DNA of 64,000 nt from Saturnia japonica (Eukaryota > Arthropoda > Insecta > Lepidoptera > Saturniidae). Position numbers and translations under genes: made by a program. How positions within the stretch are numbered: position 1 is the stretch's first letter; every line of letters begins with the position of its first letter. The stretch covers positions 20,690,327-20,754,326 of the forward strand of contig CM065313.1 of NCBI GenBank assembly GCA_033032175.1, read 5' to 3'. Under the pieces are notes generated by a model. It ran no database searches. It worked only from the letters and a program-made list of their open reading frames with translations, and had not been told where the DNA came from. Shown piece by piece: positions 47,798 to 59,085 of this stretch.

Positions 47798-48005
47798 TTT
47801 GGAGATTTCTCTCTATTTGGGGTAGTTCGACTGGTGGAATGCTTCCACTATACAGACGATCGCAGCAAAATAATCCAGTGTTGTGTTCCTGAGGTGAGTA
47901 GGATATACTAAGAACCAGTATGTTTTGTACAACAATTTTTTGTAGACCATTACGACAGCGCACACGAATAAAGCAGCTCGGAAGGGCTTCCACCGCCGAC
48001 TTACT
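47798..48005 (-). repeat. dispersed repeat family C, copy 5
   Basis: Reversed: GAGATTTCTCTCTATTTGGG, then CAGACGATCGCAGCAAAATA and GTTGTGTTCCTGAGGTGAGT. Confidence 0.7.
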
Positions 48006-48184
48006 TAACAAAAATCAATATTTAGGAAGTTGTAACATAATGTTACATAGCCTATACTATTTCTCGTTAGTCTGGCTATCATTCACACAAAAATATTTTT
48101 ACGAATCTGGCAGGCAGTTTCTTAGATTAACGCGTTTAAATAAAATAAAACCCTTTCGCTTTATTATATTAGTAATATCTGGGC

Positions 48185-48345
48185 GACCGAGCCGTGCTCG
48201 GTGTCTAAGAAGAAGAAAAAAACACCTATCTAGATAAACTTGGAATGCAAAACATTATCTAAATGCAAAGTTTCATCGAATTCGTTGGAGCCATTTCCGA
48301 GAAACCAATTAGATATATATATATATACAAGAATTGCTTACTTAA
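48185..48345 (+). repeat. repeat family I, copy in duplication copy 1
   Basis: ACCGAGCCGTGCTCGGT hairpin (GAGC/GCTC stem), purine run, TTTCATCGAATTCGTTGGAG, CCAATTAG and a short (AT)7 tail (48313-48327). Confidence 0.75.
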
Positions 48346-48411
48346 TATAATAAGATAGATAAATAGCCGGATATTTTGATTGCATTGACTCAGAAGTTTG
48401 ATTTTTTCACA

Positions 48412-48422
48412 GCCCCAAGGGA
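48412..48422 (+). repeat. 11-bp target site duplication, left
   Basis: GCCCCAAGGGA, repeated at 52493-52503 on the other side of the LINE. It occurs once, uninterrupted, at 54887-54897 in copy 2. Confidence 0.93.
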
Positions 48423-48982
48423 TTTCTTTTTTTTTTTTTTTTTTTTTTTAGAACTGACTACACTGTTAGCCTTAGGGGCCTTATCGTAAAACAGAGCCGC
48501 TGCGGCTTTTACAGCTTCACCGGACTTGGGGGCGAGCGCTTAGGGCACTCAGCCGCGAAAGTTTGTGACGACCCGCACGAGGGTGCCAGGGTGGCCGAAC
48601 CTTGGCTCGGGCGGTCGTCGCGAATGCGAAAAAGTCGCGATCTAACTAATTCCCTAATACTATGAGAATTCGAGCTAACTAATATATACTCATATGCACG
48701 TTCCCCTCCTCCTGGGAGGAAGGAGTGGACCATGCGTATGTGTATTTGATAATCGGAATGGTTTTTCTACACTAACTAGCGCAATAGTCTAACTAGCGCA
48801 AAAAAAAAAAAAAAAAAAGAAAAAAGGTCCCTTACAGAACCTATGTACCTGTGTGGTGTGCACGTGTGTGTGTTCATACGTGTGTAATGTTGTGTGTGGG
48901 TAACTAAGTGTTGCACGTATAGTGTCACTTTGTATCGCGCGGGCGGCTGCCTGACCCAAGGGCTTCACACCGAGGAACGGAC

Positions 48983-51766
48983 CTAGGCTTGGGTTGCCGC
49001 TAGAGAGGGTGGACGTGACGGCTGTGCGGGAGCGAAGTTGACCGCCCGTCCTCTGCGGAGAGAACGGTGGTTACGCGGGCGTGGGCGGTGGCACGCTCTG
49101 TTTGGAGAGACGGTGTCGGCGTAGAACGCGTTAGCTTTTTCGGTTTGGTCGGGCGGGTCAGTGAATATATTACGCGGCCGGCGTTTTCTCCGGCAGGCGT
49201 TAGGGTCGGGAACATAAGAAGCTGCCGCTTTTATTAAGGGATTCGCGTGGTTCGACGCGGTGTCGAAATACGAGCGAGAAAGGTGTTTGGCATATGCATG
49301 TATCGAAGGAAGGTCCATATCTCTATGGAGATCCTCCATACGAACAAACCAGGGGGCACCGGTAAGGCGGTGAAGAAACTTATTCTGGATGGCTTGTAAG
49401 CGTTCTCAGTTATAACTTGACATATGTGCGAACGCAACGCAGCTATATGTCATGATCGGACGGATACACATCTTGTAGAGCGTAAGCTTGTGTCTCGTAG
49501 ACATTTTGCTTGCAGCACATAACAGGGGATGCAATCGGGCGAGGGTCCAGGAGGCCCTTTTCCTAACCAGATTGATGTGGCGTATAAAGGAGGGTCTACT
49601 ATCTAGGGTTACACCTAGATATTTGGTCGCCTTTTCCCATGGGATCGGATTACCGAAGAGTTCAAGGGGATTGTCCTTGAGTTTTTGCGGTATCTGTGTG
49701 GCGGTTTGGTCGAAGAGCACCGCTGCGCTCTTCGTGGGGTTTATGGCTATTCGCCAGTCGTTAAACCACTTCCCGAGAGTGGTCACGGCTCTTTGGATTC
49801 TACATTTGAGGTTTCTCGTTTGCCTTTGAGAGGAGTATATGACTGTATCGTCAGCGTATAAGCCTACTTCAACTTTCTCCTGAAGTTTTGGTAGGTCACT
49901 GACGTACAGATTGAAGAGGCTAGGTGCCAGGATGGAACCTTGGGGGCGCCTGAGCGTATGGGATGGGGTGTGGATAGTTCACCTTCCACTCTGTAGCGAA
50001 AGGTGCGGTCTTTGAGGTAATCGCGGATGATTTTAACTAATCTATCGGGGACTTCGCGAGAGTACAGCTTATAGACTAATCCTTCGTGCCAGACCTTATC
50101 AAAGGCCTTGGCTACGTCGAAAAAGACTGCCAGCGTGCGACGGGGTATGGATAACTCGGAAAAGTTAAACAAAATGTGCTCCGTGAGGCGGTGCACTTGA
50201 TGAGTGCAAGAATGTCTAGCACGAAAACCGAATTGCTCAGGCGGGTAGAGGTTTTTCTCCTCTATTACGGATTTGAGACGGTTCAGAAGGATCCGCTCAT
50301 AGATTTTACCAAGGGTATTTAGAAGACTGATAGGGCGGTAGCTGTCGGGAAGCGACGTGCTCTTGCCGGGCTTGTGAATACCTATGACAATGGCCGTTTT
50401 CCAGACGGCTGGAAAATGGCAGTTGGCTATGGCTACATTGAATATGCAGACCAATAGAGCTATGAGGTGATCGGGAAGAAGTTTGAGTACTTCGTTCCTG
50501 ATACCGTCAGGACCTGGTGACTTTCTAAGCTTAAGGCTTTTGAGAATGGCAGAGATCTCCTCAGAAGTGACTGGGGACAGGGATTCTGATACCGGGAGCT
50601 TATTCAGCTCCTCCACGCGGGCTTCGATGTCTCTGACTCGGTCGGTGTTCTTGACGCTGTTCGGGGAGCACTGGCTCTCCAGACAAGCGGCAAGGCACTC
50701 CGCCTTGTCGATGGTATCGAAATCGGGTGTAGTGCCGGGACCCCTTTCGAGGGGGGGTATGCGAGGTTGGGCGTCTATTTTAAGGGCGTGGGCTACTTTC
50801 CAATAAGTCAGATGCGACGGCCTTAGCCCTTCGACTAGGGTGTCCCATCTGTGACTTTTGAGCTCGGTTATACGGGCTTTAACCGCTCTCTGAAGTGCGC
50901 GTAATCGTGCGCGGTTTAGATCGGTCGGATAAGAGTCATGCGCACGAGTCGCAGCGTTCTTCTCCGTCATCAACGCTCGCACGTCGGCAGGGAGTACAAA
51001 GCGGCGATCGTTCTGCGGCGGACTGCCTATCCGCGAGGTAGTGTTTTAATTTTGCATAGTCAACCGTTGTGACTGTAGGAGGGCTGGAGTCATCTAGTTG
51101 TCCTAGCTGTAGGATGACCGGGCGATGGTCGGAGTCGAGTTCGTGTACGACCCGAATGAGTCGTACCTGAAGCGCGATATTTTTCAGGAGGGCTATGTCA
51201 AGCACTGTCGGTGTACAGTGATCTTGAAAGTGGGTGGGAGTGGGAGGCGCTATGACGTCAAAGTCTAACTCGTCCGACAACCCTTCGAGAATAACCCCAT
51301 TGCTGGTGTCTCTCCAATTGTTGAAGGACGTGTGTCCACTGTTGAGGTCACCTGCGATAATGACCGATGTGCCGAGCGAGAGTAGCTTCTCTAGGTCAGA
51401 CCTGAGAGGTACTTTCGTCGGTGAGAGGTACGCGGATACGATCGTTATGGACGGATGATCGGTCATTCCTAGTCTACACACGGATACTTCCATATTGGTA
51501 AGTATCGGAGGATCTATCGGCATGCAATACAACGAGCGCTTGTAGTAAATGAGAGTGCCGCCCCCTCGGCCGTCGCGGTCATTTCTAACGATGTTATAGT
51601 TTGCGATACTCGGATTGCGTTTACCACGCTTTAAGAGCGTTTCCTGTACTAAGAGAACGTCTATTTGGTTATCTTTAAGATAAGTCGCGACGAGATCACG
51701 CTGCGGATATAAGTTCCGCGCATTAAAAAAGGAGATGTTTAAACCTCTCGGCTTGAGTTTAGCCAT
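48983..51766 (-). pseudogene. LINE ORF2 (endonuclease + reverse transcriptase), broken
   Basis: From the ATG at 51766 (MAKLKPRGLNISFFNARNLY) the endonuclease shows VLLVQETLLKRG, RNDRDGRGGGTLIYY, IIAGDLNSGHTSFNNW and ELDSDHRPVILQL. The frame shifts near 50990. The linker between the endonuclease and the RT start looks shorter than usual, so an internal deletion is likely. The RT follows: LRKSPGPDGIRNEVLKLL, DSYRPISLLNTLGKIYERIL, EQFGFRARHSC and FFDVAKAFDKVWHEGL. One base is missing in the C-run at 49942-49946, after which the catalytic YADD is read at 49858-49847. An in-frame TGA stands at 49408-49406; the end (ERLQAIQNKFLHRL, TGAPWFVRMEDLHRDM) runs to 48983. The enzyme cannot be made whole from this copy. 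Confidence 0.92.
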
Positions 51767-51879
51767 TGAGAGGCCTGAGGTTGGCGGCTTCGCGATCGAG
51801 ACGCTGTAACGTCTCTACGAGCCGGGGAAAGGCAGCTATGGTTTCGACGAAACCGTACTGCTCCATATGGGCCTTGTGT

Positions 51880-52492
51880 GCTAGGATTTCGCGTATCTCA
51901 TGATCTCACGAGTGAGCGATAACATGAGGTCATCCATTGTGGTGGCGCGGGACGCTGGAGCGCGGGGTGCTGGAGTGCGGGGCGCTTGAGCGCGGGGCGC
52001 GGGGATGTCCATAGCCATGAGGGGCTGCGGTTTGGGGGCCCATGCGTTCTGAGTCGAACGCACGGGTTTGGGCTGCACCTGGGGTGCGGGGGGACCTACG
52101 GTCGCCTGAGTGCGGCGGGGGGCAGGGAGGGACGGAAAGACCTCTGGATTGAGCAGAGGTTGCTGCGTCCGGGACCCTGAGGCGGGGGGTGCCCGCTGAG
52201 GGGCAGCCTGCCCAGGGCGGCGGGGGTGCGTGGTGTGCGGGGCCTTGGGCATCCGCGATAGTTCGCAGGATGTCCCTCCTCCCTGCATAGTACGCAGCTC
52301 GGGGGGGTGTTAGAGTCACGCTGACGCGTGCACTCCCTGGTTGGGTGGTCTTCGAGGCACTTAACGCACCTCGGACGAAGGAAGCAGTTGCGGGTGGAGT
52401 GTCCGTACAACTGGCAGTTGTGGCATTGGGAGGGCTTCGAATTTTTGTATGGAGGCTCTACGGTTATTCCGGAGAGCTCGCATACAATTTCT
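51880..52492 (-). pseudogene. LINE ORF1 (gag-like nucleic-acid-binding protein), 3' part
   Basis: The frame entering at 52492 reads EIVCELSGITVEPPY, then three zinc knuckles: CHNCQLYGHSTRNC, CVKCLEDHPTREC and CVLCREEGHPANYRGC. This CX2C-type triplet is typical of Jockey-clade ORF1 proteins, which coat the element's RNA. A frame change after YRGCP leads into a Pro/Ala-rich tail ending near 51881. The N-terminal two thirds are cut off by the 5' truncation. Confidence 0.9.
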
Positions 52493-52591
52493 GCCCCAAG
52501 GGACTGCAGGGCTGAGTATTTATATTAATTTCAACTTGATACGAAGGACGCACTCCTACGAAAACGGATTGATACACAGACAGACAGATGG
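52493..52591 (+). repeat. right target duplication and end of duplication copy 1
   Basis: The second GCCCCAAGGGA (52493-52503) is followed by CTGCAGGGCTGAGTATTTAT and on to CAGACAGATGG at 52591, where the first unit ends. It matches 54887-54989 with a few mismatches. Confidence 0.9.
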
Positions 52592-52595
52592 CACC

Positions 52596-52686
52596 GAATG
52601 ACATCTGGAGCCAAGAAAATAAATGTTTTTGATACAGGACCTTTATAATGACAGCATAAACTGTAATACAATTATAATAACAACAG
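52596..52686 (+). repeat. 91-nt templated insertion at the tandem-duplication junction
   Basis: Copy of an internal stretch of the unit (47337-47427 and 53744-53834, starting GAATGACATCTGGAGCC and ending ATAACAACAG), placed between unit 1 and unit 2. Four extra bases (CACC, 52592-52595) precede it. Copy 2 begins directly after it at 52687. Confidence 0.93.
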
Positions 52687-52740
52687 TTTAATTTTGTTTA
52701 TTTGTATAGTTAAAGTATTAACTGGGGTATTTAATGAGAT

Positions 52741-53052
52741 ATGGATTCTGCTTCTAAAATTTTAGACATGTATACGAAGCTTTATGAAGCATCATCGAAA
52801 GTGAAACATTTTGTAAAGACAAAACAAACATCGTACGTCGCGTCCGCCATCTTACTCCTTAATTGGAATTCATTACCAGCACTTACTAAAACATATTATT
52901 TTGTCCAGACGTTAATATATTTAAGGATTCAGTCCGTTAACTCACTGAGCGGTTTTAAAAACGCTGGACTTTTAAATCTCTGCTTTTGTAACCATGATTA
53001 CCTATATCAAACCTTATTATGCGTCTCCTTATTTCAATTATGGCTATGTTGA
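52741..53052 (+). CDS. 103-codon open frame inside the duplicated unit, copy 2 (doubtful gene)
   Basis: Twin of the frame at 46324-46635, also open from ATG to TGA with two substitutions. It is more likely chance than a gene. Confidence 0.2.
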   Translation: MDSASKILDMYTKLYEASSKVKHFVKTKQTSYVASAILLLNWNSLPALTKTYYFVQTLIYLRIQSVNSLSGFKNAGLLNLCFCNHDYLYQTLLCVSLFQLWLC

Positions 53053-53896
53053 CACAATATAATAACTTAGCTAATTTTGGCTAAACAAAATTCTTATGTG
53101 TAAATATTTATTAATAGTACATAATTTTATATATATATATATATATATAGCATACTAAATATTGTTGGTACCTATATATGTTATTATATTTACACACGTT
53201 CTCTCTAAGCATCTACGCAGATTGTGATAAGTTATACGTGAAAGTATGGGAAGTTGTAACCCGATAAAGTTATTTAAAAAAAAAGAAAAACGAATCCGAT
53301 AATATAAAAATGTATAATTTACAATATAGAAGCCAGTTACACTCATGCGTTTATTTCAAGCTTTTTTATTGTCGTATGGAATCACAGCTTTAATAAATTT
53401 TACTTGAAACGCCTTATAATATTATTTTGAGTTCACTTTTTGTGAGTCATCGTTTGAGATATCTATTTAGTTCAATATTCGTAGATTCAAATAAAATAAT
53501 CTGAATTTAAGACTGAAAATAATAACTAAATCAATCATATGAAATACAAAATAACAAATACAATTTTTTGCGTTTTCAAGCATTCATCCGATTACGATAA
53601 ATCGTTGGCAGCCCTTCAGTGGTTTTATTTAGAACGGGAGCAAATTCGCGGGTAAAAACTAGCAATCAAAATTATATTTCCTCCACAGGATTGCAGTAAT
53701 ACAGAGAATAACAAAGATGCCATGGAAAAGAGGTTTCCATCCAGAATGACATCTGGAGCCAAGAAAATAAATGTTTTTGATACAGGACCTTTATAATGAC
53801 AGCATAAACTGTAATACAATTATAATAACAACAGTGACTACTCGCAAAATACTGTCCATCATCAGGCATCATAATTGTTTATTTGTACCTACTTAT

Positions 53897-54007
53897 TACT
53901 CATTAGTGTAGTGGTCGTAAGCGCGACTGCTTCTGGTCCTGGATTCAATTCCCAGGTCGACCAAATAGTATTGGGTTTTTCCATGAAATTCTTAGTAGCG
54001 GCTCGAA
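53897..54007 (+). repeat. tRNA-derived SINE head with pol III boxes, copy 2
   Basis: A box at 53904-53914 and B box at 53941-53952, identical to those of copy 1. Confidence 0.65.
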
Positions 54008-54183
54008 GTTTAGTTTTATGCTCGATTAATGGCAATAGGCTCACCCCCTATTACATGGAGCCTAAAAACATACCCGGCGAACTGTGGGAGTACATTGGTA
54101 CACATCTGCCTAACCTTTCAGGGGTACAGGCGTGATGATATGTTAAACGAACGATTTAAAAGGTAACAGAAAAAATTGTATAC

Positions 54184-54405
54184 AGAGAAATCATCTTTGG
54201 AGATTTCTCTCTATTTGGGGTAGTTCGACTGGTGGAATGCTTCCACTATACAGACGATCGCAGCAAAATAATCCAATGTTGTGTTCCTGAGGTGAGTAGG
54301 ATATACTAAGAACCAGTATGTTTTGTAGAACAATTTTTTGTAGACCATTACGACAGCGCACACGAATAAAGCAGCTCGGAAGGGCTTCCACCGCCGACTT
54401 ACTTA
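54184..54405 (-). repeat. dispersed repeat family C, copy 6
   Basis: Duplicate of 47798-48005. Confidence 0.7.
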
Positions 54406-54707
54406 ACAAAAATCAATATTTAGGAAGTTGTAACATAATGTTACATAGCCTATACTATTTCTCGTTAGTCTGGCTATCATACACAAAAATATTTTTACGA
54501 ATCTGGCAGGCAGTTCCATAGATTAACGCGTTTAAATAAAATAAAACCCTTTCGCTTTATTATATTAGTAATATCTGGGCGGCCGAGCCGTGCTCGGTGT
54601 CTAAGAAGAAAAAAAAAAACACCTATCTAGATAAACTTGGAATGTAAAACATTATCTAAATGCAAAGTTTCATCGAATTCGTTGGAGCCGTTTCCGAGAA
54701 ACCAATT

Positions 54708-54710
<3 letters not shown>

Positions 54711-54792
<82 letters not shown>
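54711..54792 (+). repeat. (TA)41 microsatellite, expanded in duplication copy 2
   Basis: About 82 nt of pure TA, where copy 1 has about 15 nt (48313-48327). Confidence 0.95.
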
Positions 54793-54795
<3 letters not shown>

Positions 54796-54989
54796 ATATA
54801 TACAAGAATTGCTCACTTAATATAATAAGATAGATAAACAGCCGGATATTTTGATTGCATTGATTCAGAAGTTTGATTTTTTCACAGCCCCAAGGGACTG
54901 CAGGGCTGAGTATTTATATTAATTTCAACTTGATACGGAGGACGCACTCCTACGAAAACGGATCTTGACACACAGGCAGACAGATGGAC

Positions 54990-57030
54990 AACGAAGTGAT
55001 CCTAGAAGGGTTCCCTTTTTAATTTTTAGGTACGGAACCCTAAAAATATAAAAGACAGCGACCGTCTAATATAGTTAATATAGTGTTTTTGTACTATTAC
55101 GAGAAAACGTGTATGAATTTTCCCACGGCTATTTAATGGTTGAACGTTTAAGACTCGCCACCCCAACGGTAACCCCCAGGCGGCCACTGAGTGGTTTCAC
55201 GTGTACACACCCCACCTTGCCGCCACGACCCCACCACCCGGGGTGCCACGTAATCCCACTTTTACTTTTTAAACCGTAAGTGCACACTAAGCACACATTG
55301 TATTGCTTTCTCATAAGAGGCTTATATTTTGATTGGCGAGATTAGAACGATATGTTCGTAATTTGAAGATTTATATATTACGTAACGGTTATTTTAAAGA
55401 ATAACTATTAGAAATAGCGAAAGGCGAGCTGGTGTTGTTTTTATTCTCATAACTGTTTTTTTTTTAAAGGTAACTTATTACTTTGCATAAAATATGAAAA
55501 GTGTATCTATAGTTCTTATACATGACAATTTAATACAGTTGCAATTATATACATAGGTATTGTATTATGTCAATCATTGATCAATCAAGATACTAGTGCG
55601 TGACATATAATTAGTTATTATTATTAGACTTTAGTTGTGTTTTTCTCAATATATTATATAAGAAATATAAGAAATAAATGTAAAAAATATTAAATAAATA
55701 CTATTTAATGATGATAATAATAATATAATAAACGCCTCGCATCCATTTATTATTTTAGTTAATAACATTTCACTTTTTGATTTTTCTTCTTTTCCATGAT
55801 TAGTTTCAGATTTAACATTTTCTGATTCTTATTAGCAATCAATAACAAACATTTTTTTTTTGCAGAAAGACGAAGCAACTGTTAATCTGTTTCAGGCGGA
55901 GGTAGTAAAGAGGGTTCGGATAAATTAATTACTATGGATTTCTGCAAAGTAACGCCTACGTCAATCAAATATCAAATGTCTATTAAGCTTCGAATAGCCT
56001 CGATAATGGTTTTTTTTTTCTACATATGTTTGCATTATTCGTCTGTTCAGTCAATCCATCATAAGGTCATAACGCATACCTAGTCCGTTTCACGTGTCAC
56101 AAACGATAAATCATATCTTTTAAAATTTTCTCGTATCTTATTTATATTACCGATAAATTTTCTAAATTATTTGTAGAGACATAAAGCTAGCACTTTCAGT
56201 CATAATAAACTATTTATGATAGGTTGGTTATTCGTAGAAAAATGTAAACTGTAACAATATAATTTGTATTGCGGAGCTGCGCCCACGCACACACTAATTG
56301 AATATTGAAAGAGAGCACAATAAACTTGTTTATAGTTTTAATACTGTGTCGGTATTCTCAGGAACGATATAAGAATAGTGTACATTATTATATGAATCGA
56401 GAATATGTTTTATTCAACAAATACCTAACAACGTATATACAACAAAAATACAATATTACTTTCTATTTAAATCGCGTTATATTTAAATTTGAAATAATAA
56501 AGGATATTTGATTTCTGTTCATAAATATGTTTTATTTTGTGTACTTGTTAGTAATTCATATCGTAAAAAAATTAAATAAAAAAATATTTTAATACTTAGA
56601 AAACAGCTATTTTTACTTATATGACAGAAAAAAAATTTGTAAACTATTAAACGACAGATAAAATATAGTATTTAATTAACTGTCAGCAATAGTTTGCAAT
56701 AAATAAATCAAACACGACTAGGAACACTAAATCTAGTATCGTCTTATGCTTTATATCGTACGTCAGAATGAAGACGTCCCATATATCTGTCGGGTTGTGG
56801 GAAATGGTGCGATCACAATATCCCAGCTTCTTGTCTCGACTAATTGTAATATGTATTCACATGAAAGAGTTGTCACGGGATAAATAATACACGTGACGAA
56901 TTGTTACTCCAATAAAAAAGAGGCTAATCTATTCGCCATGAAAATTTCTTCAGAATTTTTGATCGCTTTTTTCTCTCTCTTCATTTTGCCAGAATTTAAA
57001 GCGGTATCTATTTATAAAGAAAAATATTCA
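54990..57030. other. non-coding stretch
   Basis: 55000-55050 ends in GGTACGGAACCCTAAAAATA, a familiar 3' end of lepidopteran repeats. Repeat J recurs at 55845-55930. The rest is AT-rich with no gene. Confidence 0.5.
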
Positions 57031-57365
57031 TTATTCAATTTAGCACTACGAAGGCACTTATGAACGTCAAAATATTACTGCCGGTTCGGAAAATATCCCA
57101 GATATCGAGAAGAACCGGTAAGAAAATCGATCGCGTTTATCTTGTTTTGCTACTGGATAAAAATATTAATATAATACAATAATAAGAATTTAGTGGATGC
57201 CCAGAGAGGGAGTCAGTTCCAAAAATGACTATCATTCACATAATGATCCACCCTATAATAACCTTTCAACAATAAATTTGTTTGACATGGTCGTCAAACT
57301 TGTTGTCCGGCAAATCAGTAATGTGCTTCGGGATCTTATTAGATCACCTAAAACTATCACCATAC
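57031..57365 (-). mobile_element. LINE family T, 3' fragment
   Basis: Carries CTTATGAACGTCAAAATA, GAGAAGAACCGGTAAGAAAA, then GTGGATGCCCAGAGAGGGAG and AATCAGTAATGTGCTTCGGG, the reverse of 8600-8980. Confidence 0.75.
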
Positions 57366-57464
57366 CATATAATATAAAATGAATGAAGTAAGATGATACT
57401 AAAAGTATCGGGCAACGTTTTTCAAGCAACTCTATCGTTGATCTTACTTCTTGTACATCAAAAC

Positions 57465-57525
57465 TAGGCCTAAAAAGGCAAAAAGGCACATATGAACGTC
57501 AAAACACAACTGCCTGCAGTTTACC
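57465..57525 (-). mobile_element. LINE family T, short 3' fragment
   Basis: Only AAAAAGGCACATATGAACGT and CAAAACACAACTGCC of the 3' UTR remain. Confidence 0.55.
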
Positions 57526-58849
57526 AGATAGCTTGACGTTCATAATTACTACTCGGCTTCTAAGGATTATAGCGTAATGTTCTGTGACGTACAACATTAC
57601 TCAATACATAGGCTATAAAATACAAAAATTAGTTTTCAAATCTGACAGTTAGTTCCATAAATCAGTGCATTCAAAACTTAGATCTATCATGCTGGCATTA
57701 CTCAATCGTCCAACCGTCTATATGCAGAGGAGTAGTTTGGGCACGTTGGCTGAAGTTTGATAGAGTTGGCCTGAGATCGCTCCGGTATTTTGCCGGCCAC
57801 TCACCTCGGGCATGCTGATGTTGATTTTCGGGGCTTCTATGCACTGCACATCACGTACTGTTGAAGCACTATGGAACCCCGGGGGGGTTTGTGAAGTCCG
57901 AGCTTAACTAATATTTGATTTATACTTTTAATTTGCGACGGAGATGCAATAGTTTTATGCGCTCTGTTAGGCGACACGTTTTTGTCTTTTCTGTTTTTTT
58001 TTAACTGTCACTCGTTGCACGTGAGTTTTTGGTTTTGTTTGTAGATGGCGCTAATTGTGGCCGAGGTAGGAAAAGTTATGAAGGAATATATGCATGCTCT
58101 AACACGACGTTCCACACGACAGAGCGTGCGCGGCTATCAATCTCGTAATAAAAAAATGAATATGTTTCGAAATTTTGTTCGATAATGGCAAAATGGGTCA
58201 AAAGTGAGTGGAGGAGTCTCTGCCCGTGTATACTTGAATATAAAAATTATTATGCACTAACACAAAATAGCGAGACCGCCGCTATTTCTTCGACATCGGC
58301 TATAATTATGTAGTTTGAAATTCGCTGTCGATATGTGAAGAGCCGGTTCGGAAATCGGTCGAGTTCGCTCATTTTCAGAGTTGAAGTTTCAAGTTTAAAA
58401 TATTATTCTTACTTCTTAGTCACTGTTTACAAAAACGTAAAACAACACTTATATCAGTTTTAAGACCTTTTGTTCCTACAACACCATGAAAGGAAAAATT
58501 CCAACTGCATAAGACTAATTCAAAAACATAAATTATAGATTGCAGAACATAAGAAAATCGGCTGAATTCTTTTCAGCCCTGCCCAGGCCCATGCATCACA
58601 GAATGCTGCAACGTATCGAGCGTATATTTTAAATGTATGTACGTTTATTATTTATATGCATAGTTTATGGCCCTCCGATGATTTACTGTTCAATTGTAAG
58701 GTTTACTATGAAAATAATAGTCTACCTATATTATTTCTATGTCATGTTAACATAGATTAATTATGGATTGAAGCTGGCGCCAGCAACGTGGAAACCAATC
58801 ATTAATCTATGCAAGTTAACTTATTACTAAAAATTTGTTTTGAACAAAG
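57526..58849. other. non-coding stretch with a GC-richer middle
   Basis: 57720-58150 is less AT-rich. A 46-codon frame at 58045-58185 (starts MALIVAEVGKVMKEYMHA) follows an acceptor-like TTTGTAG, but TAGATGGCGCTAATTGTG is a phrase I associate with dispersed lepidopteran repeats. Not called as a gene. Confidence 0.45.
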
Positions 58850-59085
58850 AAATCAAAATCAAAATTATTTTGCTCAATTTAGGCCACAAAATGGCACTTA
58901 TGAATTTCAACATACTACTGCAGGTTCGTAAAACATCTCAGGCATTGAAAGCCGACAAGAAACATGGTTAAACTTATAAAAAAAAATTATCGTTTACATT
59001 TACTATTATTTTCAGCAGATGTTTAGAGAGGGAGTAACTTTCAACCATATAATATCCTTTCAACAATAAAACTTACCCTTCAGTC
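58850..59085 (-). mobile_element. LINE family T, 3' fragment
   Basis: Starts with the reversed tail AATCAAAATCAAAATTATTT, then TTTAGGCCACAAAATGGCAC; GAGAGGGAGTAAC follows as in 57181-57215. Confidence 0.7.

Larger units (their letters stand above)
46270..48422 (+). repeat. tandem segmental duplication, copy 1 (first part)
   Basis: Matches 52687-54897 over its whole length with about 1-2% mismatches by eye, apart from (AT)n length changes and a few small indels. The rest of copy 1 (52504-52591) lies beyond the inserted LINE. The unit carries an open frame of 103 codons, (AT)n tracts, a tRNA-like SINE head, a reversed family C copy and a family I copy, so it is a piece of ordinary repeat-rich DNA rather than a single transposon. 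Confidence 0.93.
48423..52492 (-). mobile_element. Jockey-clade non-LTR retrotransposon (LINE), 4.07 kb, 5'-truncated
   Basis: Reads 3' to 5' along the + strand: a poly-A tail (T-run from 48423), a roughly 550-bp 3' UTR, the ORF2 relic (48983-51766) and the end of ORF1 (51880-52492). The 5' end stops within ORF1 upstream of its zinc knuckles. Flanking 11-bp direct repeats and poly-A show target-primed reverse transcription. Three CCHC knuckles in ORF1, an apurinic-type endonuclease, a reverse transcriptase with YADD and no RNase H place it in the Jockey clade. It is GC-richer than its host DNA. Relatives in this window are at 42294-42372 and 60206-60725. Confidence 0.95.
52687..54989 (+). repeat. 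tandem segmental duplication, copy 2 (uninterrupted)
   Basis: Corresponds to 46270-48422 plus 52504-52591 without the LINE. Beyond 54989 the sequence is single copy. Confidence 0.93.

Noticed and set aside
48509..48733. 74-codon frame, also found at 60413-60637
   Set aside because: Both are in the LINE's 3' UTR; conservation only reflects recent common origin of the copies.
51986..52180. Frames antisense to LINE ORF1, and others antisense to ORF2 (49488-49829, 50483-50806)
   Set aside because: Shadows of the GC-rich LINE coding strand.
58045..58185. 46-codon frame after an acceptor-like TTTGTAG
   Set aside because: The surrounding phrase looks like a dispersed repeat, the frame ends without a clear donor, and no family is recognisable.
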